The notes beneath the pieces were generated by a model. That model was given only the letters and a program-made list of their open reading frames with translations, was not told where the DNA came from and made no database searches. DNA of 64,000 nt from Planctomycetota bacterium (GTDB lineage Bacteria > Planctomycetota > B15-G4 > JADJEK01), in the NCBI GenBank assembly GCA_016709145.1, contig JADJEK010000006.1, positions 186,001 through 250,000 of the forward strand, written 5' to 3'. Made by a program: the position numbers and the translations under genes. Position 1 is the first letter of the stretch; every line of letters starts with the position of its first letter. Below are positions 35,040-43,561 of the stretch, piece by piece.

Positions 35040-36374
35040 ATGAACGTCCTCGCCAAGGACCTTTGGGCCGAGGTGCGTGATCAACTGCGCGTCGAGCGCG
35101 GCCCGGCACCCGTCGACCTGTGGTTGAAGAACACGCGTCCCGTCGACTTCGCGCGTGGCGTGTTCACGCTCGCGGTGCCGACACGCGTCGTGAAGGACTG
35201 GCTCGAGCATCGCTACCGGGACGACATCGAAGGCATCTTCCAGCGACTCACCGGGAGCCCGGTGAAGATGGCGCTGAAGGTCGATGCCGGACTGCCGCTG
35301 CTCGCGGCCGCGACCGACGGCGGCGCTGAACTCGCGTACGACAAGTCCCTCGTCGTCGACTCCGAGTCCGACTTCGTCGTGTTGCCCGAGAACCGGTTGG
35401 CGTCCGCGGCGGTCTCGCGCGTGCTGAAGGACGTCTCGACCGGCAATCCGGTGGTCCTCTACGGCGGCGCCGGCACCGGCAAGTCGGCGCTGGTCCAGTA
35501 TCATCTGAAGCGCTCGCTCGACGATTCGATGGCCGTGCGCACCAGCGTCTCGATCACGGCCGAAGCGTTCTCGCAGGGACTCGTGCGCGCGATCCGCGAG
35601 AACGACGTCTCGGCGTTCCGCGGGCGCATGCTGGCTGCCGACGCGTTCGTGCTCGAGGAAGCGCATCGACTGCGCGGCAAGACGCGCACGCAGCGCGAAG
35701 TGCTGTCGGTGCTGCGGTACTACCTCGAGCGTGGCCGGCCGGTGATCCTGACCAGCCGCCATCCGCCGAACGCGATCTTCCTGCTCGACGAAGCGCTGCG
35801 TTCCTACTTCCTGTCGGGCGTCTTGTTGCGCATCGCCGACTCCAGCGCGGCGTCACGCGTGCGCGTGCTCGAAGCGCGCGCCAAGCGCTTCGCTCGGCCC
35901 GTGCCGCTCGTGACGATCGAGCGCGTCGTCGATCGCATTCCCGGCTCGCTCGACCGCCAGGTCCGCTTCCTCGAGAAAGTCGCGGCCTACGCCGCGTTGG
36001 CCGAACGCGAGCCGACGCCCGAGTTCGTCGCCGAGCGCTTCCCCGAGCTCGCGGGGCGCGGCGACAAGGAATGCGACCTTCCGCGCGTGATCCAGTGGGT
36101 CGCGGAGCGCTTCGGTTCGACGCCGCAGGACATCGCCTCCGCGCGCAAGGTCCGCAGTTGCGTGGTCGCGCGCCACCTCGTCATCTACGTCGCGACCGAA
36201 GTGTTCGGGCTGTCGGCTCGACGCGTCGCGCGGCATCTGGGCGGCTTGTCGCCGTCGACGACGGCCTACGCGCGCCGCAAGATCGAACAACTGCGTCGCG
36301 ACGACGCGTTGTTCGACGCGCGGGTGCGGCGGTTGCTCGACGATCTGAACGCCGGCCAGAAGATGCTGTTCTGA
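35040..36374 (+). CDS. dnaA: Divergent DnaA-like AAA+ protein
   Basis: A 444-residue protein with DnaA layout: an N-terminal domain (MNVLAKDLWAEVRDQLRVER), a linker, AAA+ domain and C-terminal helix-turn-helix. Walker A is GGAGTGKS (142-149). Several hallmark residues differ. Walker B reads DAFVLEEAHRL instead of the usual LIDDIQFL. The arginine-finger region reads LRSYFLSG where DnaA has LxSRFxxG. The DnaA-box signature GGRDHSTV is replaced by GGLSPSTTAY. It could be a lineage-specific DnaA or a paralogue. No DnaA-box cluster or origin is visible nearby. tmk follows. Confidence 0.75.
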   Translation: MNVLAKDLWAEVRDQLRVERGPAPVDLWLKNTRPVDFARGVFTLAVPTRVVKDWLEHRYRDDIEGIFQRLTGSPVKMALKVDAGLPLLAAATDGGAELAYDKSLVVDSESDFVVLPENRLASAAVSRVLKDVSTGNPVVLYGGAGTGKSALVQYHLKRSLDDSMAVRTSVSITAEAFSQGLVRAIRENDVSAFRGRMLAADAFVLEEAHRLRGKTRTQREVLSVLRYYLERGRPVILTSRHPPNAIFLLDEALRSYFLSGVLLRIADSSAASRVRVLEARAKRFARPVPLVTIERVVDRIPGSLDRQVRFLEKVAAYAALAEREPTPEFVAERFPELAGRGDKECDLPRVIQWVAERFGSTPQDIASARKVRSCVVARHLVIYVATEVFGLSARRVARHLGGLSPSTTAYARRKIEQLRRDDALFDARVRRLLDDLNAGQKMLF

Positions 36375-36436
36375 GCCCGAGCACGTTCCTGCGCGTCAGC
36401 GCGCCCGCCCCTGCATCACTCCCCGCGAGAGCCCCC

Positions 36437-37057
36437 ATGTTCATCGTCATCGAAGGCATCGACGGTTGCGGCAAGTCCACACAGGCCGGGCTGCTTGTCG
36501 ACGTATTGAAGAAGTCGAAGGCGAAGCCGAAGGCCGAGGTCTTGCACCTGCATGAGCCGGGCGGGACGCGTCTTGGCGAAGCGATGCGCGAACTGCTGCT
36601 GCGCACGGAGCCGAAGGTCGAGATCTCGGCTCGCGCCGAAGCGCTGCTCTACAACGCGGCGCGAGCGGAACTCGTCGAAGAGGTGTTGCTGCCCGCGCTC
36701 GCGGCCGGCAAGCACGTGGTCTGCGAACGCTACTTCTATTCGACGATCGCGTACCAGGGGTACGGGTTGCAGCAAGACACCGGCGCACTGCACGGTCTGT
36801 GCGCGTACGCGACCGGCAAGTTGAAGCCCGACGTCGTCGTGCTGCTCGACCTGCCCGCGGCGCAGTCGTTCGAGCGCATGAAGCGCGGCAAGGACCGCAT
36901 CGAGTCGCGCGGCCACGAGTACCTCGAACACGTGCGACAGGGCTACTTGCTGCTGAGGAGCCGCGAACCCGAGCGCTTCCGCGTGGTGTCCGCCCTCGGG
37001 TCGCAGGACGACGTCCATCGCCGCATCCTCGAGGCGCTGGCGGATGTTCTTCCATGA
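36437..37057 (+). CDS. tmk: Thymidylate kinase
   Basis: Phosphorylates dTMP to dTDP. The 206-residue protein begins MFIVIEGIDGCGKSTQAGLL with the P-loop. It also has the DRY-like motif in VVCERYFYSTIAYQGYG and the lid region RMKRGKDRIESRG. EPGGTRLGEAMRELLL is typical of the family. Its 3' end overlaps the start of the clamp-loader subunit gene by 14 bases, a frequent tmk-holB arrangement. Confidence 0.95.
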   Translation: MFIVIEGIDGCGKSTQAGLLVDVLKKSKAKPKAEVLHLHEPGGTRLGEAMRELLLRTEPKVEISARAEALLYNAARAELVEEVLLPALAAGKHVVCERYFYSTIAYQGYGLQQDTGALHGLCAYATGKLKPDVVVLLDLPAAQSFERMKRGKDRIESRGHEYLEHVRQGYLLLRSREPERFRVVSALGSQDDVHRRILEALADVLP

Positions 37058-38069
37058 CGTGCTCGGGCACGCGGAGCCGATCGCGCGCCTGAAAGAAGCT
37101 CTCGAAGGCGGCCGACTGCATCACGCGCTGCTGTTCTCGGGCAAGCGCGGTGTCGGCAAACGCACCGTCGCCGAAGCACTGGCCGCCGCGATCCTCTGTC
37201 CACGTCGCGGCACCGAAGCGTGCGGCGAGTGCGAGTCGTGCGTGCAGTTCGCTGCCGGCTCGAATCCCGACTTCGAACGCTTGAAGCGTGAGGTCGGCAA
37301 GCGCGACGTCGGCATCGGTCAGGTGCGGGGCTTGCTCGACTTCTTGCATCGCAAGACCCACGCCGGCGGCGCCCGTGTCGCGCTGATCGACGAGAGCGAA
37401 CGCTTGACCAACGAAGCGCAGAACGCGTTCCTGAAGACGTTGGAAGAGCCGCCGCAGAACACGCACTTGATCCTCGTCACGGGCGTCATCGACCGACTGT
37501 TGCCGACGATCCGCTCACGTTGCGCGGTGTTCCGCTTCGGCCGACTCGACGACGACGACGTCCGCACGTTCGCGTCACGTCTCGGGCTCGATGCGGATGC
37601 GCCGATCGAACTCGCGCTCGGCAGCCCCGGCCAAGCCCAACGGTTGTGCGCGAAGGACGTCCGCGCCGTGCGCGAAGCCGTCGACGAGTTCGTGCGACAC
37701 GACGTGCCGCCGGTGCTCGCCGCGCGCCGCATCGTCGACGCCGCGGCCGCGGCCGACGACGCCGACGACGAAGAGACCGGCGACGAGCGCGAGAAGCAGC
37801 GCGATGCGCTCGCGATCGCGCTGCGCCAACTGTCGTTCGTTCTGCGCGACGCGCTGGTGCTGGCCGACGGTGGCGCGCGCGAAGCGCTGTTGAACGCGCG
37901 TCTTTCGGACGTGCTCGAGCGTGCGCGCGGCGGGTTGGATGGCGGGCGGCTCGAGGACGCGATCGAGGTCTGCGACCAAGCGATCCTCGACCTCGCCCGC
38001 AACGCCGACCCTGCGCTCGTGCTCGTCGGCGTCTGCGCGCAAGCGCGAGCCGGCCTCGGTCGCGCCTGA
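37044..38069 (+). CDS. holB: DNA polymerase III delta' subunit
   Basis: Clamp-loader subunit. The 341-residue protein starts MFFHDVLGHAEPIARLKEAL. It shows a degenerate P-loop (SGKRGVGKRTVA), the zinc cluster (CPRR, CGECESC) and the DnaX-family motifs ARVALIDESERLTNEAQNAF and LKTLEEPPQNTHLILVT with the SRC sensor (TIRSRCAVFRF). The C-terminal collar domain is more divergent. It overlaps tmk and could also be annotated as a tau-like ATPase, but its length fits delta'. Confidence 0.9.
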   Translation: MFFHDVLGHAEPIARLKEALEGGRLHHALLFSGKRGVGKRTVAEALAAAILCPRRGTEACGECESCVQFAAGSNPDFERLKREVGKRDVGIGQVRGLLDFLHRKTHAGGARVALIDESERLTNEAQNAFLKTLEEPPQNTHLILVTGVIDRLLPTIRSRCAVFRFGRLDDDDVRTFASRLGLDADAPIELALGSPGQAQRLCAKDVRAVREAVDEFVRHDVPPVLAARRIVDAAAAADDADDEETGDEREKQRDALAIALRQLSFVLRDALVLADGGAREALLNARLSDVLERARGGLDGGRLEDAIEVCDQAILDLARNADPALVLVGVCAQARAGLGRA

Positions 38070-38228
38070 CGGACTCCCGCGGCAGGCCGCGTCACGTCGC
38101 CCGATCCGACCTCGACCCGGTTCGCCGACGGCTCAAGTGCCGTGCCCGACTCGACGATAGACACGGTGCGGAGCGTGCCGCGCTCCGGGTCCGATGCGTC
38201 GAGGAGCCCGCCGCCAGCGGGAACGAGC

Positions 38229-38624
38229 ATGAATCCATCGCCGACGATGACCGAGATGATCCGGGCATTGACGCGCCGCGACGCGCGCTATCGAGCGGGC
38301 GCGTACGAGTTCGTGCTGGAGGCCCTGGACTTCGCGATGCTGCGGCTCGGCAAGCACCGTCGTCGCGGCACCGATCGGCACCTCACGGTCGACGAACTCC
38401 TCGACGGCATCCGTTCGTTCGCGGTCACGCAATACGGCCCGCTCGGGCGCCTGGTGCTCGAGTCGATGGGGATCTTCTCGACGGCGGACCTCGGTGAGAT
38501 CGTGTTCAACCTCGTCGACGCCGGCTTGTTGAACAAGCAGGACACGGACAGCAAGGAAGCGTTCGCGCGCGGCTTCTCCTTCCACCAAGCGTTCGACGTC
38601 GACGCGTTGGTCGCGCTCGAATAG
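38229..38624 (+). CDS. Minf_1886 / Plancto-Verrucomicrobia conserved protein
   Basis: A 131-residue protein starting MNPSPTMTEMIRALTRRDAR, with 38247 (MTEMIRAL) as an alternative start. The body RYRAGAYEFVLEALDFAM, LTVDELLDGIRSFAVTQYG, LGRLVLESMGIFSTADLGEI and VFNLVDAGLLNKQ matches the conserved hypothetical family shared by Planctomycetes and Verrucomicrobia. The frame is open to 38142 without similarity. Function is unknown. Confidence 0.85.
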   Translation: MNPSPTMTEMIRALTRRDARYRAGAYEFVLEALDFAMLRLGKHRRRGTDRHLTVDELLDGIRSFAVTQYGPLGRLVLESMGIFSTADLGEIVFNLVDAGLLNKQDTDSKEAFARGFSFHQAFDVDALVALE

Positions 38625-38696
38625 CGCGCTTCCGCGCGGCGTTCGCCGCTGGCAGGATCACCGCCCGTACCGCGAACTCGTGGAGCAGGACGGCGC

Positions 38697-39452
38697 GTGA
38701 TCCGCAACGAATCAGGCTTGTGGACGTTCGAGTCGTGGAACGGTCGACATGCCGTCCCGCACGCATTCGCGCCGGCCGACGCGTGGGGCGGCTTCGACGC
38801 GCATCGGCATGAAGACCGTGCTCGATTGCGCGATGCGATCGACCCGTCGTCGAGGTTGGTCGAGTCCCACCAAACCCATTCGCCGCACGTGGCCGACGTC
38901 ACGGCGACGACGACGTCGGCCGAACTCGCTGAAGAACGATTGCGCGGCGTCGATGCGCTCGTGACGCGCACGCGCGGCGTGTTGCTGCATGCGATCGCCG
39001 CCGATTGTCCGCTGGTGTTCTTCGCCGATCGTGATGCCGGCGTCGTCGGCCTGGCGCACAGCGGCTGGCGCGGCACGGTGCGCGGCGTGATCGCGGCGAC
39101 CGTCTCGCGCCTCGTCGAAGTCCTCGGCGCGTCCCGAGAACGACTCCGCGCGGGCATCGCGCCCGCGGCGGGAGGTTGCTGCTACGAGGTCGGTCCGGAA
39201 GTCGTCGCGCAGTTCGAAGCTCTGCCCATCCGCGTCGGGGAGACGTTGCGCCCGAGCGCGCGAGCGGGCCACGCTCGTCTCGACCTCGAGCGCGTGATCG
39301 TCGCCTTGCTCGAACGTGAGGGCATCGCCGCCGAACGCGTCGAGGCCGCGCGTGCCTGCACGATCTGCGGCGGTGCGCGCTTCCATTCGCATCGACGCGC
39401 GCAAGGCCGGGCCGGGCGCATGAGCGGCGTGATCGCCTGCGCGTCGAGCTGA
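38697..39452 (+). CDS. pgeF: PgeF/YfiH family (laccase-domain) protein
   Basis: Family proteins act as peptidoglycan editing hydrolases or purine nucleoside phosphorylases, with a metal at a His/Cys site. The 251-residue protein starts at a GTG. It has VESHQTHSPHVADV, ADCPLVFFAD, GLAHSGWRGTVRGVIAATV, the cysteine region AAGGCCYEVG, and ends with CTICGGARFHSHRR. Its TGA stop is the first three bases of repeat copy 2. Confidence 0.92.
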   Translation: MIRNESGLWTFESWNGRHAVPHAFAPADAWGGFDAHRHEDRARLRDAIDPSSRLVESHQTHSPHVADVTATTTSAELAEERLRGVDALVTRTRGVLLHAIAADCPLVFFADRDAGVVGLAHSGWRGTVRGVIAATVSRLVEVLGASRERLRAGIAPAAGGCCYEVGPEVVAQFEALPIRVGETLRPSARAGHARLDLERVIVALLEREGIAAERVEAARACTICGGARFHSHRRAQGRAGRMSGVIACASS

Positions 39453-39654
39453 GAGAACGTGAATCAATCCGATTGATTCGCGTTCTCGGCCTTCCAGGTG
39501 TTGCTCGGCGACGGCAGTCGCCGAATTCACAGATGATTCGCGTTGGACTCACGCGGTTCATCTGTGAGTACGGCGGCTGCCGCCGCCTCGGACACCTTGT
39601 GGGTTCGGCCGTGAAGAAATTGGGTTCAGCCCCCAATTTCTTCACGGCCTCTGA
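39450..39654. repeat. Intergenic nested inverted-repeat element, copy 2
   Basis: The element fills most of the 235-base gap between convergent genes and starts on the pgeF stop codon. Hairpin A has arms GAGAACGTGAATCAATC and GATTGATTCGCGTTCTC. The long central stem has arms containing TTCACAGATGATTCGCG and CGCGGTTCATCTGTGAG flanked by GGCAGTCGCC and GGCGGCTGCCGCC. Hairpin C has arms GTGAAGAAATTGGG and CCCAATTTCTTCAC, different from the other copies yet fully paired. It ends CCTCTGA. It could act as a bidirectional terminator here. Confidence 0.88.
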
Positions 39655-39687
39655 ACGCGCCGCGCTGAAGTCGGCCGATCGACGCGA

Positions 39688-41997
39688 TCAGCCGTCCTTC
39701 TTCGCCGACTCGCCGGGCTTCGGCTCGACGGCGGGGTCGGGCTGGATCGACGCGAACTTCGCGTAGGCCGGGATCGTGGCCGGATCCAAACCGATCTTGT
39801 GCAGCAGCGTCACGAGCCCGAGCTGGAGCTGATTGTCCTCTTGGAAGTCGCCGAGGAAGCCGTTGCCGGGGAACGGCTTCGCGCGCTGATCGGCGACCTT
39901 GTCGCGGATCTGGCGGCGCAACCACTTGCGCACTTCGTTCTTGTCGAGGTGCGTCCCGAGCGAGTCGAAGAACTTGTCGAACTCCGGATAGCGCGACGTG
40001 TCGCCGTCATCGCCCTCGGCGAGTTCGACGAACAGCTTCTCGTGTCCGGGGAAGTGCTCGTCGACGTACTTCTTGAACGTCTCCTTCTGGATGAGGTCGG
40101 CGAGTTCCTCTTCCTTCCACGGCGCGGTGCCGACGAACTTCACCTTGTCGTCGGGCTCGATGCCGCCTTGCATCACCACGCGACCGTCGAGGTCGATCTC
40201 GGTGTGGATCGACCGCCCGCTCGGCAGGAAGTAGCGCTGCGTCGTCAGCTTGACGATGCCGCCGAAGTCGTACTTGCCGTTGCCGTTGAGGTCGCGGAAC
40301 GTCTCGCCCGGATCCCAACTCTGGTTGCGGTTGGCGTCGAACTCGACCGGCTCCGCGGGTTGCGTGACGAGCGAATACGGGTTCTGCACCGAACCCTTGC
40401 CGAAGGTGCGCTCGCCGACCAGCGTCGCGCGCTCGTAGAACTTCAGCGCACCCGAGACGATCTCCGAGGCCGACGCGGATCGATCGTTGATCAACACGAC
40501 CATCGGTTCGGTGCGTCCGACCGCGTTGCGCGGCGTCATGTAGTCGCGGCGATCGGTCTGCGCATGGCGGCCTTCGGTATAGACCGCGAGCTTGTTCGGC
40601 CCGACGAACTCGCCGACGATCTCGATCGCCGCGCGCATGTAGCCGCCGGGGTTGTAGCGCAGGTCGAGCACGAACGCCTTCGCGCCACGCGCCACCAGCG
40701 CCTCGCAGGCCTTGTGGAGTTCTTCGGCCGTGTTCTCGCCGAACGTCAGGACCTCGATGTAGCCGATGCCGCCCGGGAACACTTCCCAGAACACCGAGTC
40801 GATCTGGATGACCTGACGCTGGATCTTGAACTTGCGCGGTTCCTTCCAGCCGGAGCGGAACACTTCGACTTCGACGAACGAGCCGGGCTCGCCCTTCAGT
40901 CGCTTGATCGTCTCTTCCTGCGGTTGGTTCAGCGTGTCCCAACCGTCGACCTTCAGGATCACGTCGTCGGAGCGCAGCCCGATCGCGTAGGCCGGACCCG
41001 AGTAGATCGGGCGGTCGATCTGGAACGATCCGTTCAGTGTGTTCACGTACGCGCCGATGCCCGCGTACTCGCGGTTCAGGTCGAGCAGCCAGCGTTCGTA
41101 CTCGCTCGGGCTCATGTACGTGGAATGCGGATCGAGGTACGCGAGCATGCCCTTCGCGGCGGCCGACAGCAGCTTCTCGTCGCCTTCGGTGCCTTGCAGT
41201 TGTTCGCCGACCAGGTGTTCCGACTTCACCATCGCGATGATCTCACGCAGCAGGTCGAGGTTGTCGCTCGGCTGTTGCGCCATGCCGCGCTCCTCGCGAT
41301 TCGCGAGCATCTGCTGCAGGCGCTCGATGCGTCCGTACGCGCGCGCGAGTTGGCCCTCCGGAGTCGGGTCGTCCTGGATCTCGGCGAGCATGCTGCGCGC
41401 GGAGTCGTAGTCCTTGATCTCGGCCAGGCCGAGCGCGCCCCAGATGCGGAACTCACGGTTCTCGGAGGCGAGCAGTTGCTTCAGCTCCGTACGCGCGCGC
41501 GCCTTCGCGGCGCTGCCGCCGACGTCGTGCAGCGTCGTCGCCAGCGCAACTTTCACTTGCGGGTCGTAGCTGCGGTCGAGCGCATCGGCGAGCGCATTGC
41601 GGATCGACTCCGAGCGCGCGAACGTCTCGGCCAACCGGATCGCCGCGATGCGAGCGTCGGTGGGGAGGTCCGACGTGATCAGCGTGATCAACGCGGCTTC
41701 GTTGCCTTCGTCGGCGCCGAGCTGCGCGAGCGCGCGCAACACGCCGATCTTCACCCACTCGTTGGGAGCGGTCTCGAGCACGGCGCGGATCTGGGGAACC
41801 GACTGTTCACCCATGTCGATGAGCATGTCGGAGCCGAGCAGCATCTCCTGCATGCCACCGCTCGCCATGACGGCCTTGGCGTCTTCGACCGTCGATCCGC
41901 CCTCGCTCTGGGCGAAGGCGATCGAATTTGGAGCGACGAGAGCGAGGAGCACGAGACCGGCGCGGAGTCGCGCGGACGAAGGGCGCTGCACGTTCAT
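39688..41997 (-). CDS. S41 (CtpA-type) protease with HEAT repeats and an EF-hand-like insertion
   Basis: A 769-residue exported serine protease. After the signal (LRAGLVLLALVAPNSIAFA), HEAT-like repeats span about 45-225. A PDZ domain is at about 310-395 (VILKVDGWDTLNQPQEETIK). The S41 core has catalytic Ser509 (NDRSASASEIVSGAL) and Lys534 (TFGKGSVQ), spaced 25 residues apart as in E. coli Tsp. Just after the lysine an extra segment carries two EF-hand-like loops (DANRNQSWDPGE at 554-565, DLNGNGKYDFGG at 569-580). Calcium may control the enzyme. An ATG at 42006 is the alternative start. Confidence 0.92.
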   Translation of the reverse strand: MNVQRPSSARLRAGLVLLALVAPNSIAFAQSEGGSTVEDAKAVMASGGMQEMLLGSDMLIDMGEQSVPQIRAVLETAPNEWVKIGVLRALAQLGADEGNEAALITLITSDLPTDARIAAIRLAETFARSESIRNALADALDRSYDPQVKVALATTLHDVGGSAAKARARTELKQLLASENREFRIWGALGLAEIKDYDSARSMLAEIQDDPTPEGQLARAYGRIERLQQMLANREERGMAQQPSDNLDLLREIIAMVKSEHLVGEQLQGTEGDEKLLSAAAKGMLAYLDPHSTYMSPSEYERWLLDLNREYAGIGAYVNTLNGSFQIDRPIYSGPAYAIGLRSDDVILKVDGWDTLNQPQEETIKRLKGEPGSFVEVEVFRSGWKEPRKFKIQRQVIQIDSVFWEVFPGGIGYIEVLTFGENTAEELHKACEALVARGAKAFVLDLRYNPGGYMRAAIEIVGEFVGPNKLAVYTEGRHAQTDRRDYMTPRNAVGRTEPMVVLINDRSASASEIVSGALKFYERATLVGERTFGKGSVQNPYSLVTQPAEPVEFDANRNQSWDPGETFRDLNGNGKYDFGGIVKLTTQRYFLPSGRSIHTEIDLDGRVVMQGGIEPDDKVKFVGTAPWKEEELADLIQKETFKKYVDEHFPGHEKLFVELAEGDDGDTSRYPEFDKFFDSLGTHLDKNEVRKWLRRQIRDKVADQRAKPFPGNGFLGDFQEDNQLQLGLVTLLHKIGLDPATIPAYAKFASIQPDPAVEPKPGESAKKDG

Positions 41998-42037
41998 GGG
42001 GAGCAACTCTCCGAGGGCAGGTTCACGGCCGTATCGC

Positions 42038-42075
42038 GAGAACGTGAATCAATCCGATGGACTCACGTCCTCTGA
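42038..42075. repeat. Short derivative of the intergenic element (hairpin A fused to the 3' end)
   Basis: A hairpin with arms GAGAACGTGAATC and GACTCACGTCCTC is followed directly by the element's terminal CCTCTGA. The central stem and hairpin C are missing. It looks like a deletion product or minimal form of the 200-base element. It lies 40 bases upstream of the S41 protease start. Confidence 0.7.
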
Positions 42076-42336
42076 CGCGGATCGTTAGGAGCATCGACGG
42101 CGCATTGCCAGGGGCTTGAGGCACGGGGACCGCTTGGAGACGAAAGTTCCCCACCCGGTGTTGGTGGCCGAACGGGGAATCCGGAGAAACCGGCGAAGTC
42201 GGCGTCGAGGTCACCGAAGCGGGACTCGGTCGAATCCGCGGCAGGATCCCGAGAAAGCAGGGAGAACCCCGGGAACCGAATTCCAAAGATAGAAGTCGAC
42301 TCCGACACGCGTCGGCGGGAAATCGCGAGCGACCGC
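42076..42336. other. Gap with no recognised gene
   Basis: About 260 bases between the short repeat and the moaC promoter motif. No open frame with family similarity, no long hairpin and no tRNA is seen. It is slightly lower in GC than nearby genes. Confidence 0.5.
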
Positions 42337-42350
42337 GGTAGTCTCCGGCC
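42337..42350 (+). promoter_or_regulatory. -10-like motif GGTAGTCTCCGGCC before moaC
   Basis: TAGTCT lies 6 bases before the moaC ATG in the GGTAGNNTCCGGCC context shared with mnmA and ssb. If it is a -10 element, the message would be leaderless or nearly so. No ribosome-binding site precedes this ATG, which is consistent with that. Confidence 0.35.
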
Positions 42351-42872
42351 ATGCCCAAATCCCGTTCCGAACGCTTGTCCCACGTCGACGCCAAGGGCGC
42401 CGCCCGCATGGTCGATGTCGAGGCCAAGCCCGTCACGCCGCGCCGTGCCGTCGCCGAGGCCATCATCCGCGTGCGTCCCGCGACCCTCGCGCTGGCGCGC
42501 GGCAACGCGATCAAGAAGGGCCGCGTGTTCGACGTCGCAAGGCTCGCGGGCATCGTCGCCGCGAAGCGCTGTCCCGAGTTGATCCCGCTCTGTCATCCGA
42601 CTGCATTGACCTCGACGCGCGTCGACGTCGAAGCCCTCGGCGACAACCGCATCCGCGTCGAAGCGGAGGTCCGCGCGCTCGACCGCACCGGAGTCGAGAT
42701 GGAGGCACTCACGGCGGCTGCCGTGGCGGCGCTGACCGTCTACGACATGCTGAAGGCCGTGGAACGCGGGATCACGATCGAGCGCGTGCGCCTGCTGGAG
42801 AAAGAGGGCGGCAAGTCGGGGCGCTACGCGCGCGCGGCGACCGGACCCGCTCCGAAGCGCAAGTCGAAGTGA
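42351..42872 (+). CDS. moaC: Cyclic pyranopterin monophosphate synthase MoaC
   Basis: Forms cyclic pyranopterin monophosphate in molybdenum cofactor synthesis. The 173-residue protein starts MPKSRSERLSHVDAKGAARM. It shows the family blocks RLSHVDAKGAARMVDV, AKKGRVFDVARLAG-like KGRVFDVARLAGI, ELIPLCHPTALTSTRVDVEA and RTGVEMEALTAAAVAALTVY, with the LIPLCHP substrate loop intact. A short Lys-rich tail ends it. mog follows after 43 bases. Confidence 0.94.
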   Translation: MPKSRSERLSHVDAKGAARMVDVEAKPVTPRRAVAEAIIRVRPATLALARGNAIKKGRVFDVARLAGIVAAKRCPELIPLCHPTALTSTRVDVEALGDNRIRVEAEVRALDRTGVEMEALTAAAVAALTVYDMLKAVERGITIERVRLLEKEGGKSGRYARAATGPAPKRKSK

Positions 42873-42915
42873 GCACGATGCGGACCGTGCGGGCGCATCG
42901 CCGGAGGCCGACTCG

Positions 42916-43428
42916 ATGAAAGCCGTCGTCGTCATCGTCAGCGATCGTCGATCGAAGGGCGAAGCCAAGGACGAGACCGCGCCGCGCCTGGCCGCGCTCC
43001 TCGCCGCGGCCGGCTTCGAATTGCTGCCGGTCATCATCGTGCCCGACGAGCGCGACGCGATCGCCGCGGCATTGCGTGACGCCGCAGCGCGTTGCGAACT
43101 CGTGGTCAGCAGTGGTGGCACCGGCATCGGTCCACGCGACGTCACACCCGAGGCCACGCGCGACGTGCTCGACAAGGAGATCCCGGGCTTCGGCGAGGCG
43201 ATGCGCGCCGTATCGCGCAGCAAGACGCCGTTCGCCGATCTCTCGCGTGCCACCGCGGGCACCTGCGGAAGCGCGATGGTCGTGAACCTGCCCGGCAGCC
43301 CGAAGGGTGCCGAGGAGTGCCTGGGCGCGGTGCTGCCGCCCGTGATGCACGGGCTCAAGTCGTTGGCGGGTGCGGTCAAAGACTGCCAGGTCGAAGTCGC
43401 GCGCGAGCTACGTACGCCGCGTGCGTGA
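42916..43428 (+). CDS. mog: Molybdopterin adenylyltransferase (MoaB/Mog family)
   Basis: Adenylylates molybdopterin before metal insertion. The 170-residue protein starts MKAVVVIVSDRRSKGEAKDE. The family motifs SSGGTGIGPRDVTPEATRDV and VVNLPGSPKGAEECLGAVLP are intact. MoaB and Mog cannot be separated confidently by eye. It follows moaC, which supports a molybdenum cofactor role. moaD/moaE lie 14 kb away. Confidence 0.9.
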   Translation: MKAVVVIVSDRRSKGEAKDETAPRLAALLAAAGFELLPVIIVPDERDAIAAALRDAAARCELVVSSGGTGIGPRDVTPEATRDVLDKEIPGFGEAMRAVSRSKTPFADLSRATAGTCGSAMVVNLPGSPKGAEECLGAVLPPVMHGLKSLAGAVKDCQVEVARELRTPRA

Positions 43429-43471
43429 CGCGTCGGCGTGCTCGCAACCGCGAAGCCGATCGGCCGATTCC

Positions 43472-43500
43472 TTGACAGCACGGGATCGGCCCGGACAATC
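43472..43500 (+). promoter_or_regulatory. Candidate sigma70-type promoter for efp-accB-accC
   Basis: A perfect TTGACA, a 17-base spacer and ACAATC lie 62 bases before the efp GTG. TTGACA is rare in this sequence, and the element sits in the 133-base gap after mog. Confidence 0.5.
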
Positions 43501-43561
43501 ACGCGCTTTTCGTCAGCGCCCCCGTCGGATCGCGACTGTACGGCTGGCCTCGGAGACCTGC

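Noticed and set aside
35007..35040. Replication origin next to dnaA
   Set aside because: The gap is 33 bases, no cluster of TTATCCACA-like boxes or AT-rich stretch is seen, and no dnaN or gyrB is adjacent.
33045..35762. Minus-strand open frame of about 900 codons opposite the TPR/peptidase gene and dnaA
   Set aside because: No family signature; Arg/His/Asp-rich shadow of genuine plus-strand genes.
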